Shown here piece after piece: positions 1 to 9,000 of a stretch of 44,106 bases of DNA. The notes under the pieces were generated by a model. The model worked only from the letters and a program-made list of their open reading frames with translations. It was not told the origin of the DNA and did no database searches. This DNA is from Bacteroidota bacterium (lineage in GTDB: Bacteria > Bacteroidota > Bacteroidia > Flavobacteriales > Weeksellaceae), in assembly GCA_023411265.1 (NCBI GenBank), contig JAEYOX010000035.1:1-44106 (forward strand), in the 5' to 3' direction. The translations under genes were made by a program, and so were the position numbers. Positions within the stretch are counted from its first letter, which is position 1, and every line of letters begins with the position of its first letter.

Positions 1-18
1 AGAATTTTGTTCGTTCTT

Positions 19-41
19 AAATCCTCCGGAGATTTTTTTTT
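19..41 (+). terminator. Possible rho-independent terminator of a gene outside the window
   Basis: A short inverted repeat (AAATC ... GATTT around a TCCGGA core) runs straight into a run of nine T. It would end a plus-strand gene lying left of the window. The stem is short and one base is unpaired, so this is tentative. Confidence 0.35.
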
Positions 42-119
42 GTAGCCATAGTAAATGTTTTGATTGTTAAAAAAACAAAATTACTAAAACGGCGAATCGG
101 AAAAGCTACCGGAGGTTTA

Positions 120-256
120 GTTCAACAGCACCTACCCAAAAGTGGCGGTTCAGTGGTTTAATCAAGCTTTGTGCTTCTATCAAAGTTTGTACTTGGTTGA
201 CAGTGAAATGCTTCGAAATCGCCACCTTCGGGTAGCTGCAAAACGTCGTTATCTGT
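120..256 (+). repeat. attC-like large imperfect palindrome
   Basis: Arms at about 128-147 and 220-238 are imperfectly self-complementary (CTACCC...GTGGCG against CGCCACC...GGGTAG). The left end carries GTTCAAC (120-126), which fits the attC R-box consensus RYYYAAC. The right end has GTTATCT (249-255), which only partly fits GTTRRRY. The size, the self-pairing and an ORF starting 26 bases later resemble an integron cassette recombination site. No integrase and no second site were seen, so a structured terminator or other folded repeat is an alternative. Confidence 0.4.
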
Positions 257-281
257 ATTTTTAAAGAACCGAACGCAAAAG

Positions 282-644
282 ATGAAAAATCTCATTAGGA
301 CGACTTCAATAGTTTCTTATTTGCTAATCATTCTGGCTGGACAAATGATTGGACTTCCATTTATTCTATGGCTAATCTTTACAATCTTTGACTTTGGAAA
401 TGTTGACCAAGTTTTTGCAATTCTTGGAATTTTAGGAATTATTTTAAATCTAACTAAATGGAAAACCAATACAATGGTAACCATTCTAAGTTTCATACTT
501 ATGTTATCACCCATAGTTAGTAGATTAGTTCAAGTTCCTGTCGAAATGTTCAACTATTTAACATTTCAAATTCCTTTAATAATTTTTATAATAACGTATT
601 TATCATACATAATAATTAACGCAAAAGAAAAAAACTGCAGCTAA
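282..644 (+). CDS. Small integral membrane protein of unknown function
   Basis: A 120-residue protein that I do not recognise. It is almost entirely hydrophobic, with about four likely membrane segments (roughly residues 10-35, 40-58, 65-83 and 90-113), short polar loops and a charged C-terminus (NAKEKNCS). There are no visible catalytic motifs. The gene is AT-rich and starts with ATG after an A-rich stretch. It begins just after an attC-like palindrome, which is how integron-cassette ORFs usually sit, and ends 14 bases before a dispersed 116-bp repeat. The context suggests an accessory, possibly cassette-borne gene. Function cannot be assigned from sequence. Confidence 0.6.
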   Translation: MKNLIRTTSIVSYLLIILAGQMIGLPFILWLIFTIFDFGNVDQVFAILGILGIILNLTKWKTNTMVTILSFILMLSPIVSRLVQVPVEMFNYLTFQIPLIIFIITYLSYIIINAKEKNCS

Positions 645-658
645 TAACTTAGCTTTCG

Positions 659-774
659 TTGGGCTTGAAAAGCCAACAATGAAAGCCCGTTGAACGGAAG
701 CTTCGCTGGTTTTTTCTGTCAGTCTAGGGAGTTTTCGTTTTAGGAATTTAGATATACAAAGCAGATTTTTAGAA
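659..774 (+). repeat. 116-bp dispersed repeat, copy A
   Basis: This copy matches 2867-2982 over 116 positions with no gaps and 11 mismatches (about 90% identical), in the same orientation. It contains short hairpins (GGCTT-gaa-AAGCC and CCGT-tga-ACGG), giving it a REP-like look. Both copies also stay open on the minus strand and would encode similar peptides, but with no good start I treat this as non-coding repeat DNA. The two copies bracket the sulP region. Confidence 0.8.
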
Positions 775-785
775 GGACTGTTTTT

Positions 786-917
786 TTTGGGGCTTTTTGG
801 TGGCCTTTTGGAGTGGTAACCATCTGGCAGCCCCATCCCCACGAGCAGGTGCAGAAAATGAAAGAAGGCGTCGCCCAACTTCTGCGCAATGCCATTAACT
901 CGCTGAATGATGTTTAG
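786..917 (+). pseudogene. Possible C-terminal remnant of an unidentified gene
   Basis: A plus-strand frame with no start codon ends in a TAG at 915-917. It reads like the tail of a real protein from about 822 on (ending VAQLLRNAINSLNDV) and is GC-rich like the sulP gene next to it. It begins inside or just after repeat copy A, as if the 5' part was lost. I do not recognise the family. Chance coding-like sequence cannot be excluded. Confidence 0.3.
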
Positions 918-987
918 GATGCCGCTGAAAGGTCTTGAACCGAAGTTCTATTGCAAAATCTGTGGGTATTTTTTGCCTCCAAAGCAG

Positions 988-995
988 TATTTTTG
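988..995 (+). promoter_or_regulatory. Bacteroidota-type -7 element for sulP
   Basis: TATTTTTG fits the TAnnTTTG consensus. It ends seven bases before the chosen sulP start, so the leader would be very short. No clear -33 TTTG is at the usual distance. Confidence 0.4.
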
Positions 996-1002
996 CAGTC
1001 TT

Positions 1003-2547
1003 ATGGCGCAGACTAAAACCTTACTCAACCTTTTCGATTTTTCCCAGAAAGTAAATTACCGCACCGAAATCCTGGCCGGACTCACCGTGGCGATGACCAT
1101 GATTCCGGAGTCGCTGTCGTTTGCGATCCTGGCTGGCTTTCCGCCCTTGGTGGGCTTGTACGGCGCTTTTATCATGGGTTTGGTGACGGCCATTTTCGGC
1201 GGAAGACCCGGACTGATTTCCGGCGGCGCGGGTGCCACCGTCATCGTGCTGATCGCTTTGATGAAATCCCACGGACTCGAATATGTCTTCGGAGCCATCG
1301 CATTGGCGGGCGTGCTGCAGATTCTGGTCGGACTGTTCAAACTCGGCAAATTTGTAAGGCTGGTGCCACAACCCGTGATGTTCGGTTTTGTAAACGGCCT
1401 GGCGATCGTCATCTTCATGTCGCAGTTCGAGCAGTTCAAGATTTCTTCAAATGGCCAAACCGAATGGCTCACCGGAACACCCTTTCTAATCATGGCCGGA
1501 CTGGTCGCGCTCACCATTGCCATCGTGGTGCTGTGGCCGAAATTCACCAAAAAGATTCCGGCCTCACTGGTTGCCATCATGGTGGTTTTTGCGCTGGTGA
1601 TGATCTTTAATATCGACACCAAACGCGTCGAAGACATCGCCTCGGTAAGCGGCAGCCTGCCACCGTTCCATATCCCGAATATCCCCTTCACTTTCGAAAC
1701 GCTGCAGGTCATCTTTCCGTATGCCGCCATAATGGCAGCGGTGGGCCTGACGGAAGGACTGTTGACACTGAATCTGGTGGATGAAATCACCGGAACCAAA
1801 GGCAACTCGAACCGCGAATGTGTGGCCCAGGGCGGCGCCAACATCCTGAACGGCTTTTTCTACGGAATGGGCGGCTGCCCGATGATCGCGCAGACTTTGG
1901 TGAATCTTTCCGCAGGCTCGCGCGCGCGGCTTTCAGGAATTGTGGCGGCGCTCACCATTCTGGCCATCATCCTGGTTGGCGCCCCTTTGATCGGCCAACT
2001 ACCGATGGCGGCTCTGACCGGCGTGATGATCATGGTGGCCATCGGGACTTTTGAATGGACCAGCCTCAGAATCTTCAAACGCATGCCCAAATCGGATATT
2101 TTTGTGATGATTGTGGTGACTTTGATCACGGTTTTCCTGCATAATCTGGCGCTGGCGGTGCTGATCGGTGTCATCATTTCGGCGCTGGTTTTCGCGTGGG
2201 ATAACGCCAAACGGATTCGGGCGAGAAAACATGTAGATGAAAACGGCGTGAAGCATTACGAAATCTACGGTCCGCTGTTTTTCGGTTCTGTGACGGGTTT
2301 TGCTGAAAAGTTCGATCCCCAGGGCGACCCCGCCGAAATCGTGATTGATTTCATAGACAGCCGCGTGGTCGATATGTCGGCCATCGAAGCGCTGAACAGC
2401 CTTACGCGCCGCTACAGCAAGCTGGGAAAAACCGTGCGGCTGCAACACCTCAGCCCCGACTCCGTCAAACTCCTGAAAAACGCCGACGCCATCGTCGAGG
2501 TAAACATCGCCGAAGACCCGGAATATCTGGTGAGCGAAAAGGAATAG
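1003..2547 (+). CDS. sulP: SulP-family anion permease with STAS domain
   Basis: Encodes a 514-residue inner-membrane transporter of the SulP/SLC26 family, which moves sulfate, bicarbonate or related anions. The N-terminal signature (IPESLSFAILAGFPPLVGLYG) and a glycine-rich loop (ISGGAGATVIVL) lie in a long polytopic membrane region. A cytoplasmic STAS domain spans about residues 418-510 (IDFIDSRVVDMSAIEAL). The frame is open from 907, but the ATG at 1003 is preferred because the protein then begins MAQTKTLLNLFDF, in register with the family, and a TATTTTTG box lies just upstream. Base composition is unlike its neighbours: 1081-1140 has 35 G/C of 60, against 23 of 60 for a sample of rpsA. Flanking direct repeats add to the picture of a transferred gene. 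The substrate cannot be read from the sequence; no carbonic anhydrase is adjacent. Confidence 0.9.
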   Translation: MAQTKTLLNLFDFSQKVNYRTEILAGLTVAMTMIPESLSFAILAGFPPLVGLYGAFIMGLVTAIFGGRPGLISGGAGATVIVLIALMKSHGLEYVFGAIALAGVLQILVGLFKLGKFVRLVPQPVMFGFVNGLAIVIFMSQFEQFKISSNGQTEWLTGTPFLIMAGLVALTIAIVVLWPKFTKKIPASLVAIMVVFALVMIFNIDTKRVEDIASVSGSLPPFHIPNIPFTFETLQVIFPYAAIMAAVGLTEGLLTLNLVDEITGTKGNSNRECVAQGGANILNGFFYGMGGCPMIAQTLVNLSAGSRARLSGIVAALTILAIILVGAPLIGQLPMAALTGVMIMVAIGTFEWTSLRIFKRMPKSDIFVMIVVTLITVFLHNLALAVLIGVIISALVFAWDNAKRIRARKHVDENGVKHYEIYGPLFFGSVTGFAEKFDPQGDPAEIVIDFIDSRVVDMSAIEALNSLTRRYSKLGKTVRLQHLSPDSVKLLKNADAIVEVNIAEDPEYLVSEKE

Positions 2548-2866
2548 CTTTCATTTTTTCAGTTCCAATAATATTTCCTTTGATGATTTGTAAAAGATTT
2601 TTCGCTACATTTATGGGATCGCTAAAGTGTTGATTAATCATGCGTATAGGCTGGGAGTAGGTTGGTTTTGTAATTCTTACACCAAGAGATACTAACAAAA
2701 GTCGACAATTAGATAAACAGCAATGACTTAAGAGGTGACTTTACAAGAATTTGCAATGGCATTCATAATGACCAATTACGGAACGAAATCTTTAACTATT
2801 TCCGAAAAAAACTTCCTAAGCCGCCAAAAAACAAAAAGAACACACAAAAGGAAATTACACAAGCTA
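2548..2866. other. Intergenic AT-rich stretch after sulP
   Basis: No gene is supported here. A 62-codon plus-strand frame (2713-2901) runs from a stop codon into repeat copy B but has no usable start. The abrupt return to AT-rich sequence at the sulP stop marks the right edge of the GC-rich segment. Confidence 0.5.
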
Positions 2867-2982
2867 TTGGGCTTGAAAAGCCAACAATGATAGCCCGTTG
2901 AACGGAAGCTTCGGTGGCTTTTTCTATCAGTCTATGGAGTTTTCGCTTTAGGAATTTAGAACAGCAAAGCAGTTTTTTAGAA
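2867..2982 (+). repeat. 116-bp dispersed repeat, copy B
   Basis: Same-orientation copy of 659-774 with 105 of 116 identical positions. Substitutions are scattered, apart from a cluster of four in the stretch just before the AAAGCAG motif. Together the copies form direct repeats around a 2.1-kb segment that contains sulP and the gene-tail remnant. Confidence 0.8.
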
Positions 2983-3003
2983 TGGTGTGACGTTATGAAA
3001 AAG

Positions 3004-3065
3004 CAACATCCCATTAACGTAAACCATTAATGGGATGTTGGTAAACCGTCCAAAGAAATGGACGG
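3004..3065 (-). terminator. Two tandem perfect hairpins, probable terminator of the stress-protein gene
   Basis: The first hairpin met after the minus-strand gene has 7-bp arms (3046-3052 with 3059-3065) and a 6-base loop. The second has perfect 14-bp arms (3004-3017 with 3027-3040) and a 9-base loop. On the minus strand the second is followed by GCTTTTTC, a short U-run. This fits a rho-independent terminator, though two stems in series is more than is needed. Confidence 0.6.
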
Positions 3066-3087
3066 ATTTCAATATGAAGGTTAAATT

Positions 3088-3627
3088 TTATAATCTTGCC
3101 TCAGTATCATCGTTGTACCATCTGTCGTAGGTATATCTAGCATCTTCTTCATTTCTGGGTCTGTATCCCATGTAAATTCCGCCTTCTTTGATTTCGTTTT
3201 CATATCTTTCTGCTTCATCATCGGGAACTCCTGCTCCGGTGAGCGCACCTACCAGTCCACCTGTTGCTGCACCTGCACCTGCACCTGCAAGTCCTGCGGC
3301 AAGTGGTCCTGCGACAACAAGTCCAAGTCCGGGAAGTAATACATTGGTTCCGATCGCGGCAACGGCACCGATGGCAGCACCGATTCCTCCACCGATCAAT
3401 GAACCAGTTCCTGCATTTTCAGCTACCTTATTTCCCAGGTCGGTGTCTCTGTCGGAATCAGTGAAATAAGTATCACGGGTTTTGTCACTCATTAGCAGAT
3501 TGATATCATCGGTATTGTAGCCTCTGGAATGTAAATCCTGATAGGCTCTCTCAGCTTCATCCCTGTCTCTGAAAACACGGGATACATAATCGTTTCTGAA
3601 TGGTGGTTTGTACGTTTGACTTTCCAT
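3088..3627 (-). CDS. General-stress-protein-17M-like protein with glycine zipper
   Basis: A 179-residue protein. Residues about 12-55 form an alpha/beta domain (VSRVFRDRDEAERAYQDLHSRGY, then DDINLLMS) like the YflT/GSP17M family of general stress proteins. It continues with a long Gly/Ala-rich segment (about 75-130; GGGIGAAIGAVAAIG, GLAGAGAGAATGGLVGALTG) typical of glycine-zipper membrane-interacting regions. The C-terminus (DEAERYENEIKEGGIYMGYRPR) resembles the end of the same domain, which often reads as a 'flipping' rule for residues on the same strand. No signal peptide is seen. It stands alone, with its own terminator, upstream-facing into a 226-base gap. A role in envelope or osmotic stress is inferred from family resemblance only. 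Confidence 0.7.
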   Translation of the reverse strand: MESQTYKPPFRNDYVSRVFRDRDEAERAYQDLHSRGYNTDDINLLMSDKTRDTYFTDSDRDTDLGNKVAENAGTGSLIGGGIGAAIGAVAAIGTNVLLPGLGLVVAGPLAAGLAGAGAGAATGGLVGALTGAGVPDDEAERYENEIKEGGIYMGYRPRNEEDARYTYDRWYNDDTEARL

Positions 3628-3853
3628 AATAATAAATTTTAATGTTAATAATGTGATTTGATCTGATGGCTAAAATTCAATAAAGATGCCATACAAACCA
3701 CCATTAACATTGTTTAACATAATCAATTTATGTAAACATTCATACCAATTTTCTCAATGGTAAATTAACGTGAAGAAGTTTTGCCAATTCTTGTCTCGGA
3801 AAAAGTGAAATGACTTACGTTTAAAAACCAGCTGAATCTGTTACCCAAAAATC

Positions 3854-4240
3854 TTATTTCTTCACCGCTTCGGTATATTTGATTACAATGGCTTCAAACA
3901 TATCAATATCGAATGGTTTCGCCAGATAGTCGTTGGCTCCGGCCTCTGCTGCCAGTTCTTCAATGTTGCTGTTGGCCGAGAAATACACAACCGGAATGTT
4001 GTTAAGCTCCTCATTGGCCTTCAAAAGTTGCGTTGCTTCAATGCCGCTGATGTCCGGAAGCCAGTTGTCCATGAAAATTAAATCCGGCATATAAGCGGCT
4101 ACCTGTTCTTCAATTCCGTTGGGGGTGGGAGAGGTCTTTACTTCGCAAGCGAGATCTTCCAGGATTTCGGTACACATCTCCAGTATTTCCAGATTGTCAT
4201 CAAAAATAAAAACTTTTTTTTGTGTGTTGTTGTTCATCAT
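3854..4240 (-). CDS. Single-domain response regulator
   Basis: A 128-residue stand-alone receiver (REC) domain. The acidic pair is in FIFDDN (Asp14/Asp15), the phospho-acceptor is Asp58 in LIFMDNWLP, and the conserved lysine lies in YLAKPFD near the C-terminus. There is no output domain, so it probably relays phosphate or acts by protein contact. It is the last gene of the signalling operon; its start overlaps the cheB stop by four bases (ATGA), implying translational coupling. A second Met directly follows the first, so the exact start could be one codon later. The likely phosphodonors are the kinases encoded upstream in the same operon. Confidence 0.85.
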   Translation of the reverse strand: MMNNNTQKKVFIFDDNLEILEMCTEILEDLACEVKTSPTPNGIEEQVAAYMPDLIFMDNWLPDISGIEATQLLKANEELNNIPVVYFSANSNIEELAAEAGANDYLAKPFDIDMFEAIVIKYTEAVKK

Positions 4241-4806
4241 TGTGTGTTTAGATTATTGATATAGGAAGCCATGTCTTCGGTAGTAAGAATGGCATCCGTT
4301 TCTACATGTTCCATAGCATATTCCGGCATATAGCTCACCGCTGCGGAAGCGGGCTTCTGTACGAGTACAGTACCTGCGTTTTGTTTTACATGTTGTAACC
4401 CAAAGGTGCCGTCGCTATTAGCCCCGGAAAGTAATAAGCATACCAGATTTTCCTTATACACTTCGGCTGCACTTTCAAAAACCACATCAATGGAAGGCCG
4501 GGAAAAATTCACTTTTTCCGAAGCATCAAGGGAAAATGTTCTGTCTTTTTCAATAAGTACATGATAATTGGGTGGAGCAATGTACACGGTGGTGGAAAGG
4601 ATTTTTTCCTTTTCCTCAATTTCTTTTACATGAAGACGGGTTTTAGCAGAAAGAAGATCCGTGAGCATATTGTCCTTCCCGGATTTGCGATGCAGTACGA
4701 TGATGACAGGAAAGGAAAGTGCAGGATTCAGTTCCGGCAATACTTTCAAAAGTACGTCCAGACTGCCGGCAGAACCTCCTATGATCAACGCATCACATCT
4801 TTTCAT
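4237..4806 (-). CDS. cheB: CheB-type protein-glutamate methylesterase, catalytic domain only
   Basis: A 189-residue protein matching only the methylesterase domain of CheB, which removes methyl groups from (or deamidates) receptor glutamates. The catalytic triad is visible with the family spacing: Ser12 in IGGSAGS, His39 in VLHRKSG and Asp132 in SGANSDGTFG. The usual N-terminal receiver domain is absent, so control by phosphorylation would have to come from a separate protein, such as the single receivers encoded on either side. It follows cheR by one base and overlaps the next receiver gene. No chemoreceptor gene is in the window, so its substrate is unknown. Confidence 0.88.
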   Translation of the reverse strand: MKRCDALIIGGSAGSLDVLLKVLPELNPALSFPVIIVLHRKSGKDNMLTDLLSAKTRLHVKEIEEKEKILSTTVYIAPPNYHVLIEKDRTFSLDASEKVNFSRPSIDVVFESAAEVYKENLVCLLLSGANSDGTFGLQHVKQNAGTVLVQKPASAAVSYMPEYAMEHVETDAILTTEDMASYINNLNTQ

Positions 4807-4807
4807 T

Positions 4808-5626
4808 TCAGTGGATTTTACGCCATATTTTTTCTCTTTTCAGACGTTCATAATTCTTAGCAACACGGGAGAAATCCAGCGTTTCCTTGGTTCCCAGAGC
4901 TAAATATCCAAATTGCTGCAGGCTGCCGTCAAAAAGTTCAAAGACTTTATCCTGCAAAGGGCGGTCGAAATAGATCACTACGTTGCGGCAAAGAATCAGT
5001 TGAAATTCGTTAAATGAATGATCTGTAACCAGATTGTGAGTGGAAAAGATTATTTTTGATTTCAGTTCATCATCCAGCTTTCCAAGAGAATAATTGGCGG
5101 AATAATAATTGGAAAAATCCGAAGATCCTCCTGCGGCGATATAATTTTCTGTGTACAGTTTTATTTTGCTCAGCGGAATCATGGCCTGTGCTGCGCTTTC
5201 CAGCACGGTACTGTTGATGTCCGTGGCATAAATAAGGGATTTGTGAAGAAGATTAAGTTCTTTTAAAAATATGGCCACGGAATAAGCTTCTTCACCCGTG
5301 CTGCATCCCGCAATCCAGATTCTGATGAAAGGGTAGGTGCCTAAACGGGGCAGGATTTCTGTTTTCAAGGTTTTGTAAAACTCTGGATCCCGGAACATTT
5401 CCGTCACATTGATGGTGATCTGTTCCAGAAACCGATGGAAATATCCCGGCTCTGTCCTGATTTTGTAGCGGTATTCCGCAAAACTTACAAAGCCGTCTAA
5501 TTCATACAACCTTACAATTCTTCTTTTCAGCGAAGCACGGGAATATCCCGTGAAATCATAACCGTAGATTTCAAGTATATCGGAAAGAAGGGTTTCTATA
5601 TGTTCGTCATTTCGTTCGGAATGCAC
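4808..5626 (-). CDS. cheR: CheR-type glutamate methyltransferase
   Basis: A 272-residue S-adenosylmethionine-dependent methyltransferase of the CheR family. An N-terminal helical domain (about 8-65) precedes the signature NVTEMFRD (73-80) and the SAM-binding loop AGCSTGEEAYS (106-116). The later motif LILCRNVVIYFDRPLQ is also typical of CheR. The start codon is GTG at 5626, one base after the receiver gene upstream; in-frame stops lie directly upstream and the first internal Met is inside the catalytic domain, so no ATG start is possible. The TPR repeats of some CheR proteins are missing. Paired with cheB, it suggests reversible carboxyl methylation of an unidentified partner. Confidence 0.9.
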   Translation of the reverse strand: MHSERNDEHIETLLSDILEIYGYDFTGYSRASLKRRIVRLYELDGFVSFAEYRYKIRTEPGYFHRFLEQITINVTEMFRDPEFYKTLKTEILPRLGTYPFIRIWIAGCSTGEEAYSVAIFLKELNLLHKSLIYATDINSTVLESAAQAMIPLSKIKLYTENYIAAGGSSDFSNYYSANYSLGKLDDELKSKIIFSTHNLVTDHSFNEFQLILCRNVVIYFDRPLQDKVFELFDGSLQQFGYLALGTKETLDFSRVAKNYERLKREKIWRKIH

Positions 5627-5627
5627 T

Positions 5628-5999
5628 CTATTTCATTATATGATTAAGCAACAGCAAAAGTTCGTCCACATTTACAGGTTTGGAAAGATATCCGTCTGCA
5701 CCGGCAGCCATACATTTTTCCCGGTCGCCCGTCATGGCCTGTGCTGTGATGGCGATGACGGGAATTTCGGAGAGTTTTTCTTCGCTTTTAATTTGTGCTA
5801 TGGCTTCATATCCGTCCATTTCCGGCATCATCATATCCATTAATACTACGCCGATATTAGTGTTCTCAGCAAGCATTTTCAAACCTTCTCGTGCGCTGAG
5901 TGCGGAGGTGCAACGGTATTTTCTGGCCTTCAAAACCGCACTGAGTGCAAAAATATTTTTATGATCATCGTCAATGATGAGGATTTCTTTTTGATTCAT
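5628..5999 (-). CDS. Single-domain response regulator
   Basis: A 123-residue receiver domain with the acidic triplet IIDDD (9-12), phospho-acceptor Asp55 in VVLMDMMMPEMDGY, and the lysine in YLSKPVNVDEL. It closely resembles the third receiver of the hybrid kinase encoded just upstream (shared LMDMMMPEMDGYE and GDREKC...AGA motifs), suggesting that one arose from the other by duplication. It lies 11 bases after the hybrid kinase and one base before cheR. With no output domain it is a likely phosphate shuttle or an allosteric regulator of CheR/CheB. That role is inference. Confidence 0.88.
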   Translation of the reverse strand: MNQKEILIIDDDHKNIFALSAVLKARKYRCTSALSAREGLKMLAENTNIGVVLMDMMMPEMDGYEAIAQIKSEEKLSEIPVIAITAQAMTGDREKCMAAGADGYLSKPVNVDELLLLLNHIMK

Positions 6000-6010
6000 A
6001 CGCTCAAATT

Positions 6011-9000
6011 TTAAATTTTGTCATACAGCCAAACCCTCAGTAAGGAAATAAGCTGATCGATATCCACCGGTTTTGAAATATAATCTGACGCTCCTGCAGT
6101 AATACACTTTTCCCGATCACCCATCATCGCTTTGGAGGTAACGGCTAATATCGGAAGATTTCTGAATTTCGCATCATTTCGTATTTCCATAATGGTTTCA
6201 TAACCATCCATTTCCGGCATCATCATGTCCATTAAAACCACATCGATCTCATGATTTTTATTGAGAATAGAAAGTGCTTCCTTTCCGTCCATGGCAGGCA
6301 ATATTTTCATGCCATGTGCTTCTAAAGCCTTGGTGAGAGAAAAGATGTTTCGAACATCGTCATCGGCAATCAGTACTGTTTTATCTTTCAGGATGTTCCG
6401 CAATTCTCCGCCGAAATCTGCACCTGATTTTCTTTCATTTTTTTTCCTGTTTTTTTCTTCAACAAGATGGAGAAACAGCCCTGCTTCATCCAAAATCCGC
6501 TGATAGGAATATGCTGTTTTCACTACGATAGAGTCTGCATATTTTTTAATACGGCTTTCTTCTCCTTTAGAAAGATTTTTGCCTGTGAAAACGATGATCG
6601 GAAGTTGCTCCAGTCCTTCGGTTTGCTTAATGGTTTCCAGGGTTTCATACGCAGTTCTGTCCGGAACGCCCATATCAAGAATAACACAGTCGACCTCTTT
6701 TTTGTGTAATGAGTCAATGCTATCCGAAATGTTTTTGGCGACATCTGTATTGATACTATTGGCCGACAGGAAATACCGCAGTGCTTTGGCGTGTTGCTCG
6801 TTTTCTTCTACAATAAGCACTTTCTTGGGCGAACGTTTCAGAACATCTTCCAGTTTTGTGAAAATTTCCTGAAGCTGTTCCAGCGCAAAAGGTTTATTGA
6901 TGAAATCTACGGCTCCGCGAAGCAGACTTTCCTGTTTAAATTTCATAGAAGACATAATATGAACCGGAATCGGTTTGGTAGCCGGATCGGATTTCAATGC
7001 TTCCATCACCTGCCAGCCGTCCATGACCGGCAACTGAATATCGAGCAAAATGGCAAGGGGCTGATAATGTTGTGCCATCTCAATACCGGTGTCGCCACGC
7101 ACCGCAACAAGGCCTTTATAACCCTTGGTCCTCGAATAATCAAGAAGAATTTTTGCGAAAGCAGTATCGTCTTCTATAATCAGAATCACTTTGTCATCCG
7201 GCTGAATATTCTCGCGGTCATCTTCTATAGGTGAGGGAATAAGATCTGAGATAAATCTTTCCGCTTGCTCCTCTAGATCCTGATGCGGAAGGTCAGGTAC
7301 TAAATGATCCGTTTTATCCTGATCTTGACGGGCACCTGCATTAGAATGTACTGGAATAACCAGCGTAAACTCGCTGCCTTCGCCTACCGTACTCTTCACC
7401 TGAATTTCTCCGCCCAATAATCTTGAAAGTTCACGGCTGATAGACAAGCCTAATCCGGTGCCTCCATATTTCCGCTGGGTGGAGCCGTCTGCCTGCTGAA
7501 AAGCTTCAAAAACCATTCTGATTTTATTCTTTGGTATCCCGATCCCGGTATCGATCACTTTAAACGCTATCTGCTGCTGCTCTTTATCAGCAGATATATG
7601 GAGGGTGATGCTTCCCTGCGAGGTGAACTTGATAGCATTGGAAAGGAGGTTTTTCAGGATCTGTTCTATTCGAAGTTTATCGGTGTGAAGAACAGATGGG
7701 GTGTTCGGTTCTGTAATAACGTGAAGATCCAGCTTCTTCTCTTTAGCCAAAGGCGAAAACAGTTGTTGCATTCCCTTGGCAATATCTTCCACCAGAACAT
7801 CTTCCATCTCCAGGGTCATTTTTCCTGCCTCAATTTTGGAAAGATCCAGAATTTCATCGATAAGAGTCAACAAACCTTGTCCGGAACTTTGCATCACCTC
7901 AGCATATTCAATATACTGGGAATCGAGATCTTCACTTTCAGTCATCAGCCTGGACAGCAGTAAAATAGAATTGAGGGGAGTCCGGAGTTCATGCGACATA
8001 TTGGCAAGAAATTCCGATTTGTATTTGGTGCTTTGCTCCAGATCGTGAGATTTTTGCTGAATTTCTATGTTGCGCTGCTCAATAAGTGCATTTTTTTCTT
8101 CCAGAAGACTTGTTCTTTCTTCGAGTTCCTGATTGCTTTGAAGAAGTTCTTCCTGCTGAACCCTCAATTCTTCTTCGGAGGCCAATAATTTCTGCGATTG
8201 TGCTTCCAGCTCTTCATTGATGTTTTCTAACTCTGTATGCTGGGTTTGAAGTTCTTCTGATTGTGCTTGTGTTTCTTCCAGGAGTTCCTGAAGTTTAATT
8301 CTGTTCAGGGCACTGTGAAAAGCAAGGCCAATGCTTCCGGCTGCCGAGGTTAAGAACTCTATTTCTAATGGAGTGTACTCCTCTATAGAGCCGAGTTCCA
8401 GAACGCCAATGGGAATGGAATGTCTTGTAATTGGGAGGGCAAATATAGTTTTAGGTTTGGTGTGTCCGCTGGCGTAACTGATGGTCATTTCCTGATCAGG
8501 AATCTGCTGCAGCAGAATTTCTTTTCCGGTGAGAAACGCTTCTCCTACAATTCCCTCGCCAGGCTTCAAAACGGTTTTCTTATCAGAAGAAAGTGCATAA
8601 CTTCCCGCCAGATGTAAGCTGTTGTCTTCCTGAAGCAAATAGATAGCAGCAACAATGCTGTCGGTATTCTGGATGACATGATCCAGAATGTCGCGGGCCA
8701 GGTCTTCTATGTTTTTCTCACCCATCATCCGGTCGTTGAGTTTGGCACTGGTGGAACCCAGCCATTCTTTATCTTCGAGGATATCAAAAGAAGTCTTTAG
8801 CGACTGCGACATCCTTAGAAGAGGATCTGCAACGTTTCCGAGACTGTCATGCGTTTTCTGATCCGCCAATATATCATAATCGCCATTGGAAATTTTGGTG
8901 GCTACTTTTTCGATGGCAATAAGGCGGTTTTCTGTTTCTTCATTTTTCAGCTCCAGTTCCTGGGTTAGTTTGTTTTTTTCATTATAATCCTGAGTAACCC

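Noticed and set aside
603..878. Minus-strand small ORF in repeat copy A, and its counterpart at 2796-3014
   Set aside because: The shared peptide follows from 90% DNA identity of the repeat; the ends differ completely, and no promoter or translation start is convincing.
1056..1844. Long minus-strand open frame (262 codons) inside sulP
   Set aside because: It is an antisense shadow caused by the GC-rich sulP codons; it has no family motif, and the plus strand encodes a clear SulP transporter.
2713..2901. 62-codon plus-strand frame before and into repeat copy B
   Set aside because: It has no usable start, begins after a stop and ends in the repeat. The end resembles the second half of a helix-turn-helix, but nothing supports a gene.
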